A stretch of DNA of 9,528 bases from Pedobacter sp. UBA5917 (GTDB lineage: Bacteria; Bacteroidota; Bacteroidia; Sphingobacteriales; Sphingobacteriaceae). Where the stretch lies: assembly GCF_002432345.1 (NCBI RefSeq), contig NZ_DJDT01000139.1, positions 1-9,528 of the forward strand, given 5' to 3'. A model generated the notes under the pieces. That model ran no database searches and was not told the origin of the DNA. It saw only the letters and a program-made list of their open reading frames with translations. A program made the translations under genes and the position numbers. Numbering within the stretch: the first letter of the stretch is position 1; each line of letters begins with the position of its first letter. Shown here piece after piece: positions 1-6,496 of this stretch.

Positions 1-936
1 GCCGGCATGATGGCCACTACGGCCATGCAGTTGGCCATTGATGCTTTCGGACCGATTGCAGATAACGCCGGAGGTATTGCAGAAATGAGCCAATTGCCAC
101 CAGAAGTACGCGAGCGTACCGATAATTTAGATGCCGTGGGCAATACCACAGCTGCAACCGGTAAAGGTTTTGCCATTGCATCAGCTGCTTTAACCTCGTT
201 GGCTTTATTTGCAGCTTTTGTGGGTATCGCAGGCATTTCGGCCATCGATATTTATAAGGCCCCTGTTTTGGCAGGATTGTTTGTTGGTGGGATGATCCCT
301 TTTATTTTCTCTGCCTTATGTATCCAGGCGGTTGGTAAAGCCGCGATGGATATGGTACAGGAAGTACGCCGCCAGTTTAGGGAAATTCCGGGCATTATGG
401 AGTACAAAGCAAAACCTGAATATGAAAAATGCGTGGCCATTTCTACAAAAGCATCAATCCGCGAAATGATGATGCCGGGAGCAATTGCTTTAATTACGCC
501 TGTAATTGTTGGTTTCACCTTTGGTCCGGAAGTTTTGGGCGGCTTATTGGCCGGCGTAACCGTTACCGGAGTATTGATGGGAATTTTCCAGAGTAATGCC
601 GGTGGTGCCTGGGATAACGCCAAAAAATCTTTCGAGCAGGGTGTAATGATCAACGGAGAGATGCATTACAAAAAATCAGAACCGCACAAGGCTTCTGTTA
701 CCGGAGACACCGTTGGCGATCCTTTTAAAGATACTTCGGGGCCTTCGATGAACATTTTGATCAAATTAATGTCGATTGTTTCGCTGGTTATTGCTCCTTA
801 CATCGCAGTTAAGGCAATTGCAGGCGAACATCAGCAAGAAGTTAGGAAAGAAATCAGAATTGAGCAAAAAACCGATAGTTTGGGCAACATAAAAACCGAT
901 ACTTTAATCAATACCACCGATACATTGAATCATTAG
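1..936 (+). CDS. hppA: Membrane-bound K+-dependent pyrophosphatase, C-terminal part (5' end outside window)
   Basis: Integral membrane ion pump that hydrolyses pyrophosphate and moves H+ or Na+ out of the cytoplasm. The reading frame is open from base 1, so the first in-frame ATGs (7, 10) are internal; about 311 residues are present and the N-terminal half or more of a usual 700-800 residue protein is missing. Visible family motifs, counted from base 1: DNAGGIAEM (about 22-30), GNTTAATGKG (47-56), GGAWDNAKK (about 201-209) and DPFKDTSGPS (about 241-250), so the acidic and lysine ligands of the active site in this half are intact. Ala and Gly in GNTTAATG (the 460 and 463 positions in Carboxydothermus numbering) mark the K+-dependent subfamily; the K+-independent one has Lys and Thr. 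Whether it pumps H+ or Na+ depends mainly on residues not in the window. After the last membrane helix is a hydrophilic tail of about 38 residues with three TD(S/T)L motifs. Confidence 0.97.
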   Translation, partial: AGMMATTAMQLAIDAFGPIADNAGGIAEMSQLPPEVRERTDNLDAVGNTTAATGKGFAIASAALTSLALFAAFVGIAGISAIDIYKAPVLAGLFVGGMIPFIFSALCIQAVGKAAMDMVQEVRRQFREIPGIMEYKAKPEYEKCVAISTKASIREMMMPGAIALITPVIVGFTFGPEVLGGLLAGVTVTGVLMGIFQSNAGGAWDNAKKSFEQGVMINGEMHYKKSEPHKASVTGDTVGDPFKDTSGPSMNILIKLMSIVSLVIAPYIAVKAIAGEHQQEVRKEIRIEQKTDSLGNIKTDTLINTTDTLNH

Positions 937-963
937 TTGTAAAATCACAGAGACAATACAACT

Positions 964-999
964 GAAAGGGGGATTTTAAAAGAATCCCTTTTACTTTTT
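964..999 (+). terminator. Probable intrinsic terminator of hppA
   Basis: Stem 966-975 pairs with 983-992 (six Watson-Crick pairs GGGATT/AATCCC, two G-T wobbles, two A-T pairs), with a 7-base loop and the tail ACTTTTT. It lies 29 bases after the hppA stop codon. The stem is modest and the T-run is offset by AC, so it is likely but not certain. Confidence 0.55.
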
Positions 1000-1068
1000 G
1001 GTAATTTTTATTTAGGTTTACCGCTTATTATCATAAAAAATAAACAAACATAAAAGACTAAACTAATT

Positions 1069-2526
1069 ATGAATTTAAAAAAGCCTATTGATGTGCTTAT
1101 AGCAGAATCTGCTGAAAGCGGTGAAGGCACGCTTAAACGGACACTGAGCAGCACCAGTCTTGTTGCACTGGGTATTGGAGCTATTATTGGCGCAGGCTTA
1201 TTTTCTTTAACAGGTATTGCTGCAGCCGACCACGCTGGACCTGCCGTAACCTTATCATTTGTATTAGCCGCAGTTGGCTGTGCTTTTGCAGGATTATGTT
1301 ATGCCGAATTTGCATCAATGATCCCCGTAGCCGGAAGTGCTTACACCTATTCGTACGCTACCATGGGTGAGTTTATGGCATGGGTTATCGGATGGGATCT
1401 TGTGCTGGAATACGCACTGGGGGCCGCAACCGTGGGTGTTTCATGGTCAGGATATTTTAATAAATTATTGCACGAGTTTGGCATGGAAATGCCGCTCTAT
1501 TTAACCAAATCGTTTGCAGAAGTAGATGGCGGAGGTATCAACCTTCCGGCTGTGGTTATCGTTTCGTTACTTTCATTAATGTTAATCCGCGGTACAAAAG
1601 AATCGGCGAGCCTTAACAACATTTTGGTAATTGTAAAAGTAGCGGTAGTAATCATTTTCATCGTTCTTGGATGGAAATTTATCAACCCGGCTAACCACAC
1701 GCCTTATATCCCTAAAAACACTGGTGTTAAAGGTGAGTTCGGAATTTCGGGTATTGCAGCCGGTGCAGCATTGGTATTCTTTGCTTTTATCGGTTTTGAT
1801 GCCGTTTCTACTGCAGCACAGGAAGCAAAAAATCCACAAAAAGGTATGCCTATCGGTATATTGGGATCGTTAGTGGTTTGTACCATTTTATACGTACTGT
1901 TTGCACACGTAATGACAGGTTTGGTACCTTTTAGCGTTTTTAAAGGTGATGCTTCTCCGGCAGCTACTGCTTTTAAAGTTACCGGTTATAACTGGTTGCA
2001 GATGGGCTTGATTATTGCAATTTTAGCAGGTTATACCTCTGTAATATTGGTGATGTTGATGGGACAATCAAGGGTATTCTATACCATGTCTAAAGACGGA
2101 TTGTTACCAAAGTTCTTCAGCAGTATCCACTCTAAATTCAGAACTCCTTTCAAAACCAACATTTTCTTTATGCTTTTCGTAAGTATTTTTGCTGGTTTTG
2201 TTCCTGTTACCGATTTAGGCCACATGGTTTCTATCGGTACCTTGTTCGCATTCTCATTGGTATGTATCGGTGTAATGTTATTGCGTAAAACAGATCCTGA
2301 CAGGCCTCGTCCTTTCAAAACCCCATTGGTTCCTTTCGTACCGATTATGGGTATCATTGTTTGCGTTTACTTAATGTCGTCGCTACCTATCGAAGCCTGG
2401 ATCAGGTTAGCGATCTGGATGGCATTGGGCATTGCAATTTATTTCTTCTATGGTAAAAAGAACTCTGTTCTTGGAAATACCGGCAAAGTAGTTGAGCCAG
2501 TAGATCCACCGAGACCAGAATTGTAA
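1069..2526 (+). CDS. APC-superfamily amino acid permease (CAT/YfnA-like)
   Basis: Inner-membrane secondary transporter for amino acids, probably cation-coupled. The 485-residue length and about 12 or more hydrophobic segments fit the APC superfamily. The first membrane segment carries the family signature GIGAIIGAGLF (residues 35-45), whose unwound glycines bind the substrate carboxyl and amino groups, and CYAEFA (77-82) closes the second segment. PVAGSAYTYSY and the following GWDLVLEYA region match the cationic amino acid transporter branch, which also includes many bacterial permeases of broad specificity, so the substrate cannot be read from the sequence. The N-terminal 30 residues are hydrophilic, with TLKRTLSS before the first helix, and a short proline-rich tail (PVDPPRPEL) follows the last. 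The ATG at 1069 gives the family's usual N-terminus; no Shine-Dalgarno sequence is present. It is isolated between two terminators, hence probably monocistronic. I found no convincing promoter in 1000-1068. Confidence 0.93.
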   Translation: MNLKKPIDVLIAESAESGEGTLKRTLSSTSLVALGIGAIIGAGLFSLTGIAAADHAGPAVTLSFVLAAVGCAFAGLCYAEFASMIPVAGSAYTYSYATMGEFMAWVIGWDLVLEYALGAATVGVSWSGYFNKLLHEFGMEMPLYLTKSFAEVDGGGINLPAVVIVSLLSLMLIRGTKESASLNNILVIVKVAVVIIFIVLGWKFINPANHTPYIPKNTGVKGEFGISGIAAGAALVFFAFIGFDAVSTAAQEAKNPQKGMPIGILGSLVVCTILYVLFAHVMTGLVPFSVFKGDASPAATAFKVTGYNWLQMGLIIAILAGYTSVILVMLMGQSRVFYTMSKDGLLPKFFSSIHSKFRTPFKTNIFFMLFVSIFAGFVPVTDLGHMVSIGTLFAFSLVCIGVMLLRKTDPDRPRPFKTPLVPFVPIMGIIVCVYLMSSLPIEAWIRLAIWMALGIAIYFFYGKKNSVLGNTGKVVEPVDPPRPEL

Positions 2527-2543
2527 ACCATTATAATATTTTT

Positions 2544-2575
2544 AGAAGCCTCAACGCAAGTTGGGGCTTTTTTTT
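2544..2575 (+). terminator. Intrinsic terminator of the permease gene
   Basis: Stem 2546-2554 (AAGCCTCAA) pairs with 2561-2569 (TTGGGGCTT) with one T-G wobble, loop CGCAAG, and an uninterrupted T-run through 2575. It begins 18 bases after the permease stop codon and is the clearest terminator in the window. It separates the permease from the porin promoter. Confidence 0.9.
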
Positions 2576-2599
2576 ATGTTAAATAATTGTTAATAAAGC

Positions 2600-2607
2600 T
2601 ACCTTTG
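2600..2607 (+). promoter_or_regulatory. Bacteroidota -7 promoter box (TACCTTTG) of the porin gene
   Basis: Exact match to TAnnTTTG, the -7 box read by the Bacteroidota primary sigma factor. It ends 15 bases before the ATG at 2623, so the leader would be only about 10 bases. There is no clear TTG/TTTG -33 box at the expected distance; the upstream sequence is the AT-rich end of the preceding terminator. The context GCTACCTTTGC is identical to that before the marC-like gene. The box lies inside the reading frame if the upstream TTG at 2587 is taken as start, which argues for the ATG. Confidence 0.75.
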
Positions 2608-2622
2608 CAAAAAATCGATAAC

Positions 2623-3954
2623 ATGAACCGCCATTCTACCGGATTAAAAAGGGTATTTTTTGTAACCATTGCTTTTCTTATGCTATTTTCTTCAATTAGT
2701 TATGCCCAAAGAACAATTAATGATGTAATGGACTCTACTACAGTTAACCATTTACTCATTATCTCGAAAAAATACGGTTCTTTATCATTTAGCGGTTATT
2801 TGCAACCCCAATTCCAGTTTGCCCAATCGAAAGGTACGCAAGCGGAGTACCAAGGCGGCAATTTTGGCGATTTTACCAATAATAGGTTTAGGTTACGAAG
2901 GGGGCGCTTGAGGGCCGATTATATGCTTTTAACAGATGACGGTGCTCCATCAACTTATTTTGTGCTGCAGTTTGATGGTACCGAACAGGGAGTTGCGGTA
3001 AGGGATTTCTGGGGGCGCTATTACGAAAATAAATGGAAGATATTGGCCGTTACCCTCGGCCTTTCGGGCCGCCCTTTCGGAAACGAACTCCAGCTATCAT
3101 CTTCAGTGCGCGAAGCACCAGAACGCGGCCGGATGTCGCAGATTTTAATGAGAACCGAACGCGACCTGGGTGTTACCTTTAGTTTAAATCCAAGATGGAA
3201 GGATGCCAAACTTAAAAATTTAGTATTCGATTTTGGGATCTACAATGGCCAGGGATTAGCTGGCAACGGAGAATTCGATAACAGTAAGGATTTTATCTTT
3301 AGGTTAAGCCATAAAACTTATGCCTTTAACAACTTTACCATTGCCGGTGGTATCAGTACGCTACAGGGTGGTTTAGATCACCGTTTGCCTGTTAGCTATA
3401 AAATGGAGCAAACAAACAATGTATGGCGGATGGTTAAAGATTCATCATCTTCAACCGTCAACAAGGTAGCCCCAAGGAGGTATTACGGTGCCGATATCCA
3501 ATTAGCTACCAACACAAAAAGCTGGAAATCGGAGCTTAGGGCAGAAGTAATATCGGGCCTGCAAACGGGTACTTCAACAACTTCAACTACCCCGGGATCT
3601 TATCCTGTTGACAATAAGGCCGTTGCTTTGCCATTCTATACCCGTACTTTTAACGGTGCCTATCTCACTTTTGTACAAACGCTAAACAGTACCGATAACC
3701 AGCTAATTTTGAAATACGACTGGTACGATCCCAATTCGAAGGTAAAGGGAATGGATATCAGCAGTAATAAAGGCCTTTCGCCGACAGATGTGCGCTTTGA
3801 TACTTTTGGCTTCGGCTTTTTGCATCATTTTAACCCACATTTTAAAGCCGTACTTTATTACGATATGATTAAAAACGAATCGACCCAGATTGAAGGCTAT
3901 ACAGCTGATAGAAAAGATAATGTACTTACGTTGAGAACACAGTTCTATTTCTAA
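2623..3954 (+). CDS. Outer-membrane porin, phosphate-selective porin O/P (OprO/OprP) family
   Basis: Predicted 443-residue outer-membrane beta-barrel. Residues 1-28 form a signal peptide: basic start (HSTGLKR), hydrophobic core, and SYA before Gln29, a typical signal peptidase I site. The mature protein begins with a short segment (RTINDVMDSTT) followed by FSGYLQPQFQF, the first barrel strand pattern of OprO/OprP-like porins, then NRFRLRRGRLRADY, which resembles the Arg-rich strand of this family. Alternating polar and aromatic residues continue to the end, and the chain stops with QFYF, the terminal Phe used as a barrel-assembly signal. The family name does not prove phosphate specificity; many Bacteroidota members are general porins of unknown substrate. 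I chose the ATG at 2623 over the in-frame TTG at 2587 because it gives a proper signal peptide and leaves the promoter box upstream. It is flanked by the permease and a marC-like gene, without evident functional link. Confidence 0.88.
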   Translation: MNRHSTGLKRVFFVTIAFLMLFSSISYAQRTINDVMDSTTVNHLLIISKKYGSLSFSGYLQPQFQFAQSKGTQAEYQGGNFGDFTNNRFRLRRGRLRADYMLLTDDGAPSTYFVLQFDGTEQGVAVRDFWGRYYENKWKILAVTLGLSGRPFGNELQLSSSVREAPERGRMSQILMRTERDLGVTFSLNPRWKDAKLKNLVFDFGIYNGQGLAGNGEFDNSKDFIFRLSHKTYAFNNFTIAGGISTLQGGLDHRLPVSYKMEQTNNVWRMVKDSSSSTVNKVAPRRYYGADIQLATNTKSWKSELRAEVISGLQTGTSTTSTTPGSYPVDNKAVALPFYTRTFNGAYLTFVQTLNSTDNQLILKYDWYDPNSKVKGMDISSNKGLSPTDVRFDTFGFGFLHHFNPHFKAVLYYDMIKNESTQIEGYTADRKDNVLTLRTQFYF

Positions 3955-3965
3955 CCTAAATGGCC

Positions 3966-4038
3966 TTCACCCTGTCTCGAAACTTCGGGATCAGGGTCTA
4001 TCAAGCAGGAAAGATGCTGAAATAAATTCAGCATGACG
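3966..4038. repeat. Double-hairpin dispersed repeat, copy A
   Basis: Two hairpins joined by a linker. Hairpin 1: ACCCTG (3969-3974) with CAGGGT (3992-3997), enclosing the insert TCTCGAAACTTCGGGA, which itself folds. The linker runs from TCTATC to AGGAAAG. Hairpin 2: ATGCTGAA (4014-4021) with TTCAGCAT (4027-4034), a perfect 8-base stem with loop ATAAA. The copy ends in TGACG and is followed by ATCG and then CGTCA (4043-4047). It lies 12 bases after the porin stop codon, between two genes on the same strand. Neither hairpin is followed by a T-run, so I do not call it a terminator. Confidence 0.85.
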
Positions 4039-4121
4039 ATCGCGTCAGGAAAAGGAGCCTAAAATCAGTCAAAATGTATAAATATTAATTGAACTAAGGT
4101 TTCTAATAAATAATAGCACAA

Positions 4122-4153
4122 TTGAGGATTTGAGACAAATTCCGCTACCTTTG
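4122..4153 (+). promoter_or_regulatory. Promoter of the marC-like gene
   Basis: A -33 box TTG (4122-4124) and an exact -7 box TACCTTTG (4146-4153) are separated by 21 bases, within the range reported for Bacteroidota promoters. A TTTG at 4129-4132 is too close to serve. The -7 box ends 17 bases before the ATG at 4171, predicting a leader of about 12 bases. Confidence 0.75.
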
Positions 4154-4170
4154 CTTAAAATTGTCCTGCT

Positions 4171-4752
4171 ATGAAACTCGATTTTATGAAGTTCAACTTA
4201 AGCCAGATCCTATCTACAACGATGGTACTGTTTGCAATTATCGATATTCTGGGCGCCATTCCCGTTGTGATCGAACTGCGCAGAAAGGCCGGACATATCG
4301 AATCGGAAAAAGCATCGCTGGTAGCGGCGGGCCTAATGATCCTCTTTTTATTTGTAGGCGAATCGCTGTTAAAAGTAATCGGACTCGACGTAGAATCTTT
4401 TGCGATTGCAGGCTCTTTTGTGATCTTTTTTATCGCTATGGAAATGGTTTTGGGTCTTACCATTTTTAAGGAAGAAGCACCCGAAACGGTTTCGATTGTG
4501 CCATTGGCATTCCCCTTAATTGCCGGCGCCGGAACGATGACCACCCTCCTTTCGTTGAAAACAGAATACCACACCCAGAACATCCTGGTTGGGATTATCC
4601 TAAATATGCTGTTTGTTTATTTTGTACTGAAAAATACCAACAGACTGGAAAAACTTTTCGGAAAATCGGGTTTAAACATCCTGCGTAAAGCTTTTGGGGT
4701 GATATTACTGGCCATTGCCATTAAGTTATTCAGGAATAATACAGGGCTTTAG
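4171..4752 (+). CDS. MarC-family integral membrane protein
   Basis: A 193-residue protein with about six hydrophobic segments, the usual size and topology of the MarC (UPF0056/YhgN) family of inner-membrane proteins. The family motif PLAFPLIAGAG (about residues 111-121; the usual form is PLAxPLIAGPG) and the first-helix signature FAIIDILGAIPV support the assignment; here Ala replaces the common Pro in GPG. Family function is not established: the old name refers to multiple antibiotic resistance, but later work did not support a resistance role, and transport of small solutes has been suggested. Start: ATG 4171 is the first after the promoter; ATG 4186 (MKFNLSQ) is nearly as good and would give 188 residues. 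The gene has its own promoter, and no clear terminator follows. It converges with the leftward methyltransferase gene across a 544-base repeat-rich spacer. Confidence 0.9.
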   Translation: MKLDFMKFNLSQILSTTMVLFAIIDILGAIPVVIELRRKAGHIESEKASLVAAGLMILFLFVGESLLKVIGLDVESFAIAGSFVIFFIAMEMVLGLTIFKEEAPETVSIVPLAFPLIAGAGTMTTLLSLKTEYHTQNILVGIILNMLFVYFVLKNTNRLEKLFGKSGLNILRKAFGVILLAIAIKLFRNNTGL

Positions 4753-4763
4753 GGGATGTAATA

Positions 4764-4791
4764 ATGGAAGATGTGAGATGGATGATGGAGA
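4764..4791 (+). repeat. Degenerate heptamer tandem repeat, tract 1
   Basis: Four consecutive 7-base units, ATGGAAG, ATGTGAG, ATGGATG, ATGGAGA, starting 12 bases after the marC-like stop codon. Read from 4766 the units have the form GGAnGAT, close to the GGAGnnn units of the two other tracts in this window. Confidence 0.7.
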
Positions 4792-4855
4792 TTAGTTCTA
4801 TGATAAGCCTTCAGTCTTCATTCCAATGAGGCCTTAGAAAACTATTTCAACCATT

Positions 4856-4920
4856 CGTCACCCTGAATTTATTTCAGGGTCTATTATGTAGGAAAGATGC
4901 TTAACTAAGTTCAGCATGAT
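4856..4920. repeat. Double-hairpin dispersed repeat, copy B
   Basis: Starts CGTCA. Hairpin 1: ACCCTGAA (4860-4867) with TTCAGGGT (4873-4880), a perfect 8-base stem with loop TTTAT. The linker TCTATTATGTAGGAAAG is followed by hairpin 2: ATGCT (4897-4901) with AGCAT (4913-4917), extended inward by AAC/GTT across one mismatch. It ends TGAT rather than TGACG, but TGACG occurs shortly after (4934-4938). From CGTCA to the end of the linker it matches copy C with two differences. Confidence 0.85.
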
Positions 4921-5020
4921 AAATCGAGAGCAATGACGGGAGTACCACATAAATTGACAATCCCTTCACTAAACTGTAACAATAATTGCGTATATTGATC
5001 TAAACATAAAAGCTCACAAC

Positions 5021-5128
5021 ATGAAAAGCTTTGAAGAATATACCTTAATTATTGGAGCCATTGCTGTATTAATAGAAGCGGTGAAATACCTAAAAAAGAA
5101 TTTTAGGTCCTGGTTTGAGCATACTTAG
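5021..5128 (+). CDS. Candidate 35-residue single-pass membrane protein
   Basis: Open frame from ATG 5021 to TAG 5126-5128. The N-terminus is acidic (KSFEEY), residues 8-21 are hydrophobic (TLIIGAIAVLIEAV, with one Glu), and the rest is basic and aromatic (KYLKKNFRSWFEHT). This is the layout of a small membrane protein with its basic C-terminus in the cytoplasm. I do not recognise the family. Upstream, TATATTGA (4991-4998) is a poor match to TAnnTTTG, and there is no Shine-Dalgarno sequence, as expected in this phylum. In its favour are the clean amphipathic design and its position as the only non-repetitive stretch between repeats B and C. Against it are the short length, the weak promoter and the lack of any homology evidence. 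Chance is possible. Confidence 0.4.
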   Translation: MKSFEEYTLIIGAIAVLIEAVKYLKKNFRSWFEHT

Positions 5129-5147
5129 CATGGCCTAAACGCAATGA

Positions 5148-5221
5148 CGTCACCCTGAATTTATTTCAGGGTCTATTTTGCAGGAAAGATGCAGATGCCG
5201 AAGATTCGAGACAGCATGACG
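5148..5221. repeat. Double-hairpin dispersed repeat, copy C
   Basis: A 74-base copy bounded by CGTCA and TGACG. Hairpin 1: ACCCTGAA (5152-5159) with TTCAGGGT (5165-5172), loop TTTAT, as in copy B. The linker TCTATTTTGCAGGAAAG is followed by a second arm starting GATGC and the insert CCGAAGATTCGAGA, ending CAGCATGACG. That insert is the reverse complement, with one difference, of the first 14 bases of the hairpin 1 insert of copy A. The left boundary forms the palindrome TGACGTCA (5145-5152), as though a TGACG end of another unit had abutted it. Confidence 0.85.
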
Positions 5222-5288
5222 ATCGTATGGGAAAATGGGACTAATATCCATCTAACAAGCTTCCGATCTTAAAACCCTATAATCCTTA

Positions 5289-5318
5289 AATCTTAACTAA
5301 TCTTGGCTAATCTTATTT
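5289..5318. repeat. Decamer tandem repeat across the methyltransferase stop codon
   Basis: Three 10-base units AATCTTnnnn: AATCTTAACT, AATCTTGGCT, AATCTTATTT, preceded by a decayed AATCCTTAAA (5281-5290, overlapping). On the coding strand the units read AAGATTAGCC-like and encode the last residues (KISQD) and the TAG stop of the methyltransferase. Confidence 0.65.
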
Positions 5319-6466
5319 AGTCTCGCCACAAACATCGTATCTGCATTATTCCCATAACCTTTTATCAATTCCATCTTTTCCAACTCTAAAGGCAAAGTAT
5401 CAACTATATGCTGAACAACAGCTTCGTTTTCCTGTTCAAAGGCAGAGCAGGTGATGTATATTAACGGCTTTCCGGGTTTCAGGTATTTCACTACATTCTG
5501 CACAATGCCTTTTTGTATGGCTGCAAACTGGTTAATTTTACGTTCTTCGAAAAAAGTCAGCATTTCGGGCGTTCTTCCCCAGGTGCCCGATCCTGTGCAG
5601 GGCGCATCCAGAATAATGCCATCAAAAGCATAGTGGTGCAGAATCTGATCGTTGTTCTGCAAAAGATCGATTTCTTTTTTATGGTATTTTTTGATGCCTG
5701 CCAAACGGAAACGTTCATCGAGGTTTAAGAGCACACTTTCGCGCAAATCGGATACCAAAAGCTCAATAACAGGTTCTAAGATATGTAAAAGCAATGTTTT
5801 TCCACCCGAAGCCGCACAGCAATCCCACCATTTATCCCATTTATTGGGTTTAAAATATTCGCCGGTACGCTGCGAAGATAAATCCTGAACCTGATAACTC
5901 CCCTCTTTTAAAATGGTTTCTAATTTAGTACCATTTGGCAGGGCCAACGCAGTATCAGAAATTGCCTTAACCGCAATATTTTCAGTCTCCAACTTTGCGA
6001 TAATAGAAGAAGTATCACCAGCTGCTACCCTGATAAAAAGATCGGGCTGTTTAAAAAACGAAGCAAAAAATGCTTCTTTATCTATATCCCCCGAAAGTGC
6101 AGCATGAAAAGGATAGACCTCTTCAATATTAAATTCTGGGTATCTGGCTGTAACCAGTCTTAGTTTATCCTCTAAAGGCAATGTAATGCTTTCTACCAGA
6201 TCAGGAAAGTTTTTCTCTACAATCTGGCTTAAAGTATCGTGGCATAAAAAATCGGCAATACTCAAGCGTTCTTCCCCGGGCAGTGCTAGTAAAGCCTTTC
6301 CTAGTCTAAAAAAGCTATAAATATGCCGGGTTGCCCATCTCCTGTCTGATGAGCCCATTTGCTTATGTTGTTTAAAATAAACAGGCAGAAAGCGATGTAA
6401 GGGCAAACTTCCATCATAACTGCTTAAAATCTGTTCAAAGGCTCTTAACTGGTGGTCTGCTCTCAT
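5297..6466 (-). CDS. RsmB/NSUN-family RNA m5C methyltransferase
   Basis: SAM-dependent enzyme predicted to methylate carbon 5 of a cytosine in RNA, probably 16S rRNA; the exact site is not readable. The catalytic domain covers roughly residues 190-389. Motif I is DCCAASGGKT (215-224; the usual form is DxCAAPGGKT, so Ser replaces Pro). Asp240 in VSD fits the SAM-ribose acidic residue. DAPCTGSG (287-294) carries the release cysteine Cys290, and ITCS (338-341) carries Cys340, the nucleophile position, followed by ENE as in the family. Residues 1-130 are a mostly helical N-terminal region in the place of the NusB-like domain of RsmB. At 389 residues it is shorter than E. coli RsmB (429) or RsmF (479). 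The ATG at 6466 is 30 bases downstream of the lipoprotein stop codon, so co-transcription is likely. The extreme C-terminus is encoded by a decamer repeat. The family is certain, the ortholog is not. Confidence 0.92.
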   Translation of the reverse strand: MRADHQLRAFEQILSSYDGSLPLHRFLPVYFKQHKQMGSSDRRWATRHIYSFFRLGKALLALPGEERLSIADFLCHDTLSQIVEKNFPDLVESITLPLEDKLRLVTARYPEFNIEEVYPFHAALSGDIDKEAFFASFFKQPDLFIRVAAGDTSSIIAKLETENIAVKAISDTALALPNGTKLETILKEGSYQVQDLSSQRTGEYFKPNKWDKWWDCCAASGGKTLLLHILEPVIELLVSDLRESVLLNLDERFRLAGIKKYHKKEIDLLQNNDQILHHYAFDGIILDAPCTGSGTWGRTPEMLTFFEERKINQFAAIQKGIVQNVVKYLKPGKPLIYITCSAFEQENEAVVQHIVDTLPLELEKMELIKGYGNNADTMFVARLNKISQD

Positions 6467-6496
6467 GCAATAATTAAAAATGGAAGAAATAGTGGG

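Larger units (their letters stand above)
4753..5296. other. Convergent intergenic region with repeats and one candidate small gene
   Basis: This 544-base spacer separates two gene ends facing each other. In order it holds a heptamer tract (4764-4791), a weak stem (4804-4836) without T-run, hairpin repeat B (4856-4920), an AT-rich stretch that may contain a promoter, a 35-codon open frame (5021-5128), hairpin repeat C (5148-5221), and a decamer repeat that reaches into the methyltransferase gene. No conventional terminator was found for either flanking gene. The hairpin repeats may do that work in both directions, which is inference. Confidence 0.8.

Noticed and set aside
252..653. 133-codon open frame on the - strand inside hppA
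   Set aside because: It lies wholly opposite a conserved coding region and shows no recognisable domain; it is a shadow of hppA codon use.
1013..1020. TAGGTTTA as the permease promoter
   Set aside because: The last base differs from TAnnTTTG and the only TTTG upstream is 12 bases away, too close for a -33 box.
2587..2622. TTG 2587 as the porin start
   Set aside because: It would put the -7 promoter box inside the gene and extend the signal peptide with an unusual N-terminus; ATG 2623 fits better.
4155..4583. 142-codon open frame on the - strand opposite the marC-like gene
   Set aside because: The + strand frame has family motifs and a promoter; the antisense frame is low-complexity Ser/Ile/Thr and unsupported.
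4764..4829. Short open frame of 21 codons after the marC-like gene
   Set aside because: Its first half is just the heptamer repeat translated; there is no promoter and no plausible protein character.
4804..4836. Stem TAAGCCT/AGGCCTTA as a terminator of the marC-like gene
   Set aside because: It has a bulged base, an 18-base loop and no T-run after it.
3960..5225. CRISPR array
   Set aside because: The repeats are hairpin elements at irregular spacing (hundreds of bases apart), with a gene between two of them, and no cas genes are present.
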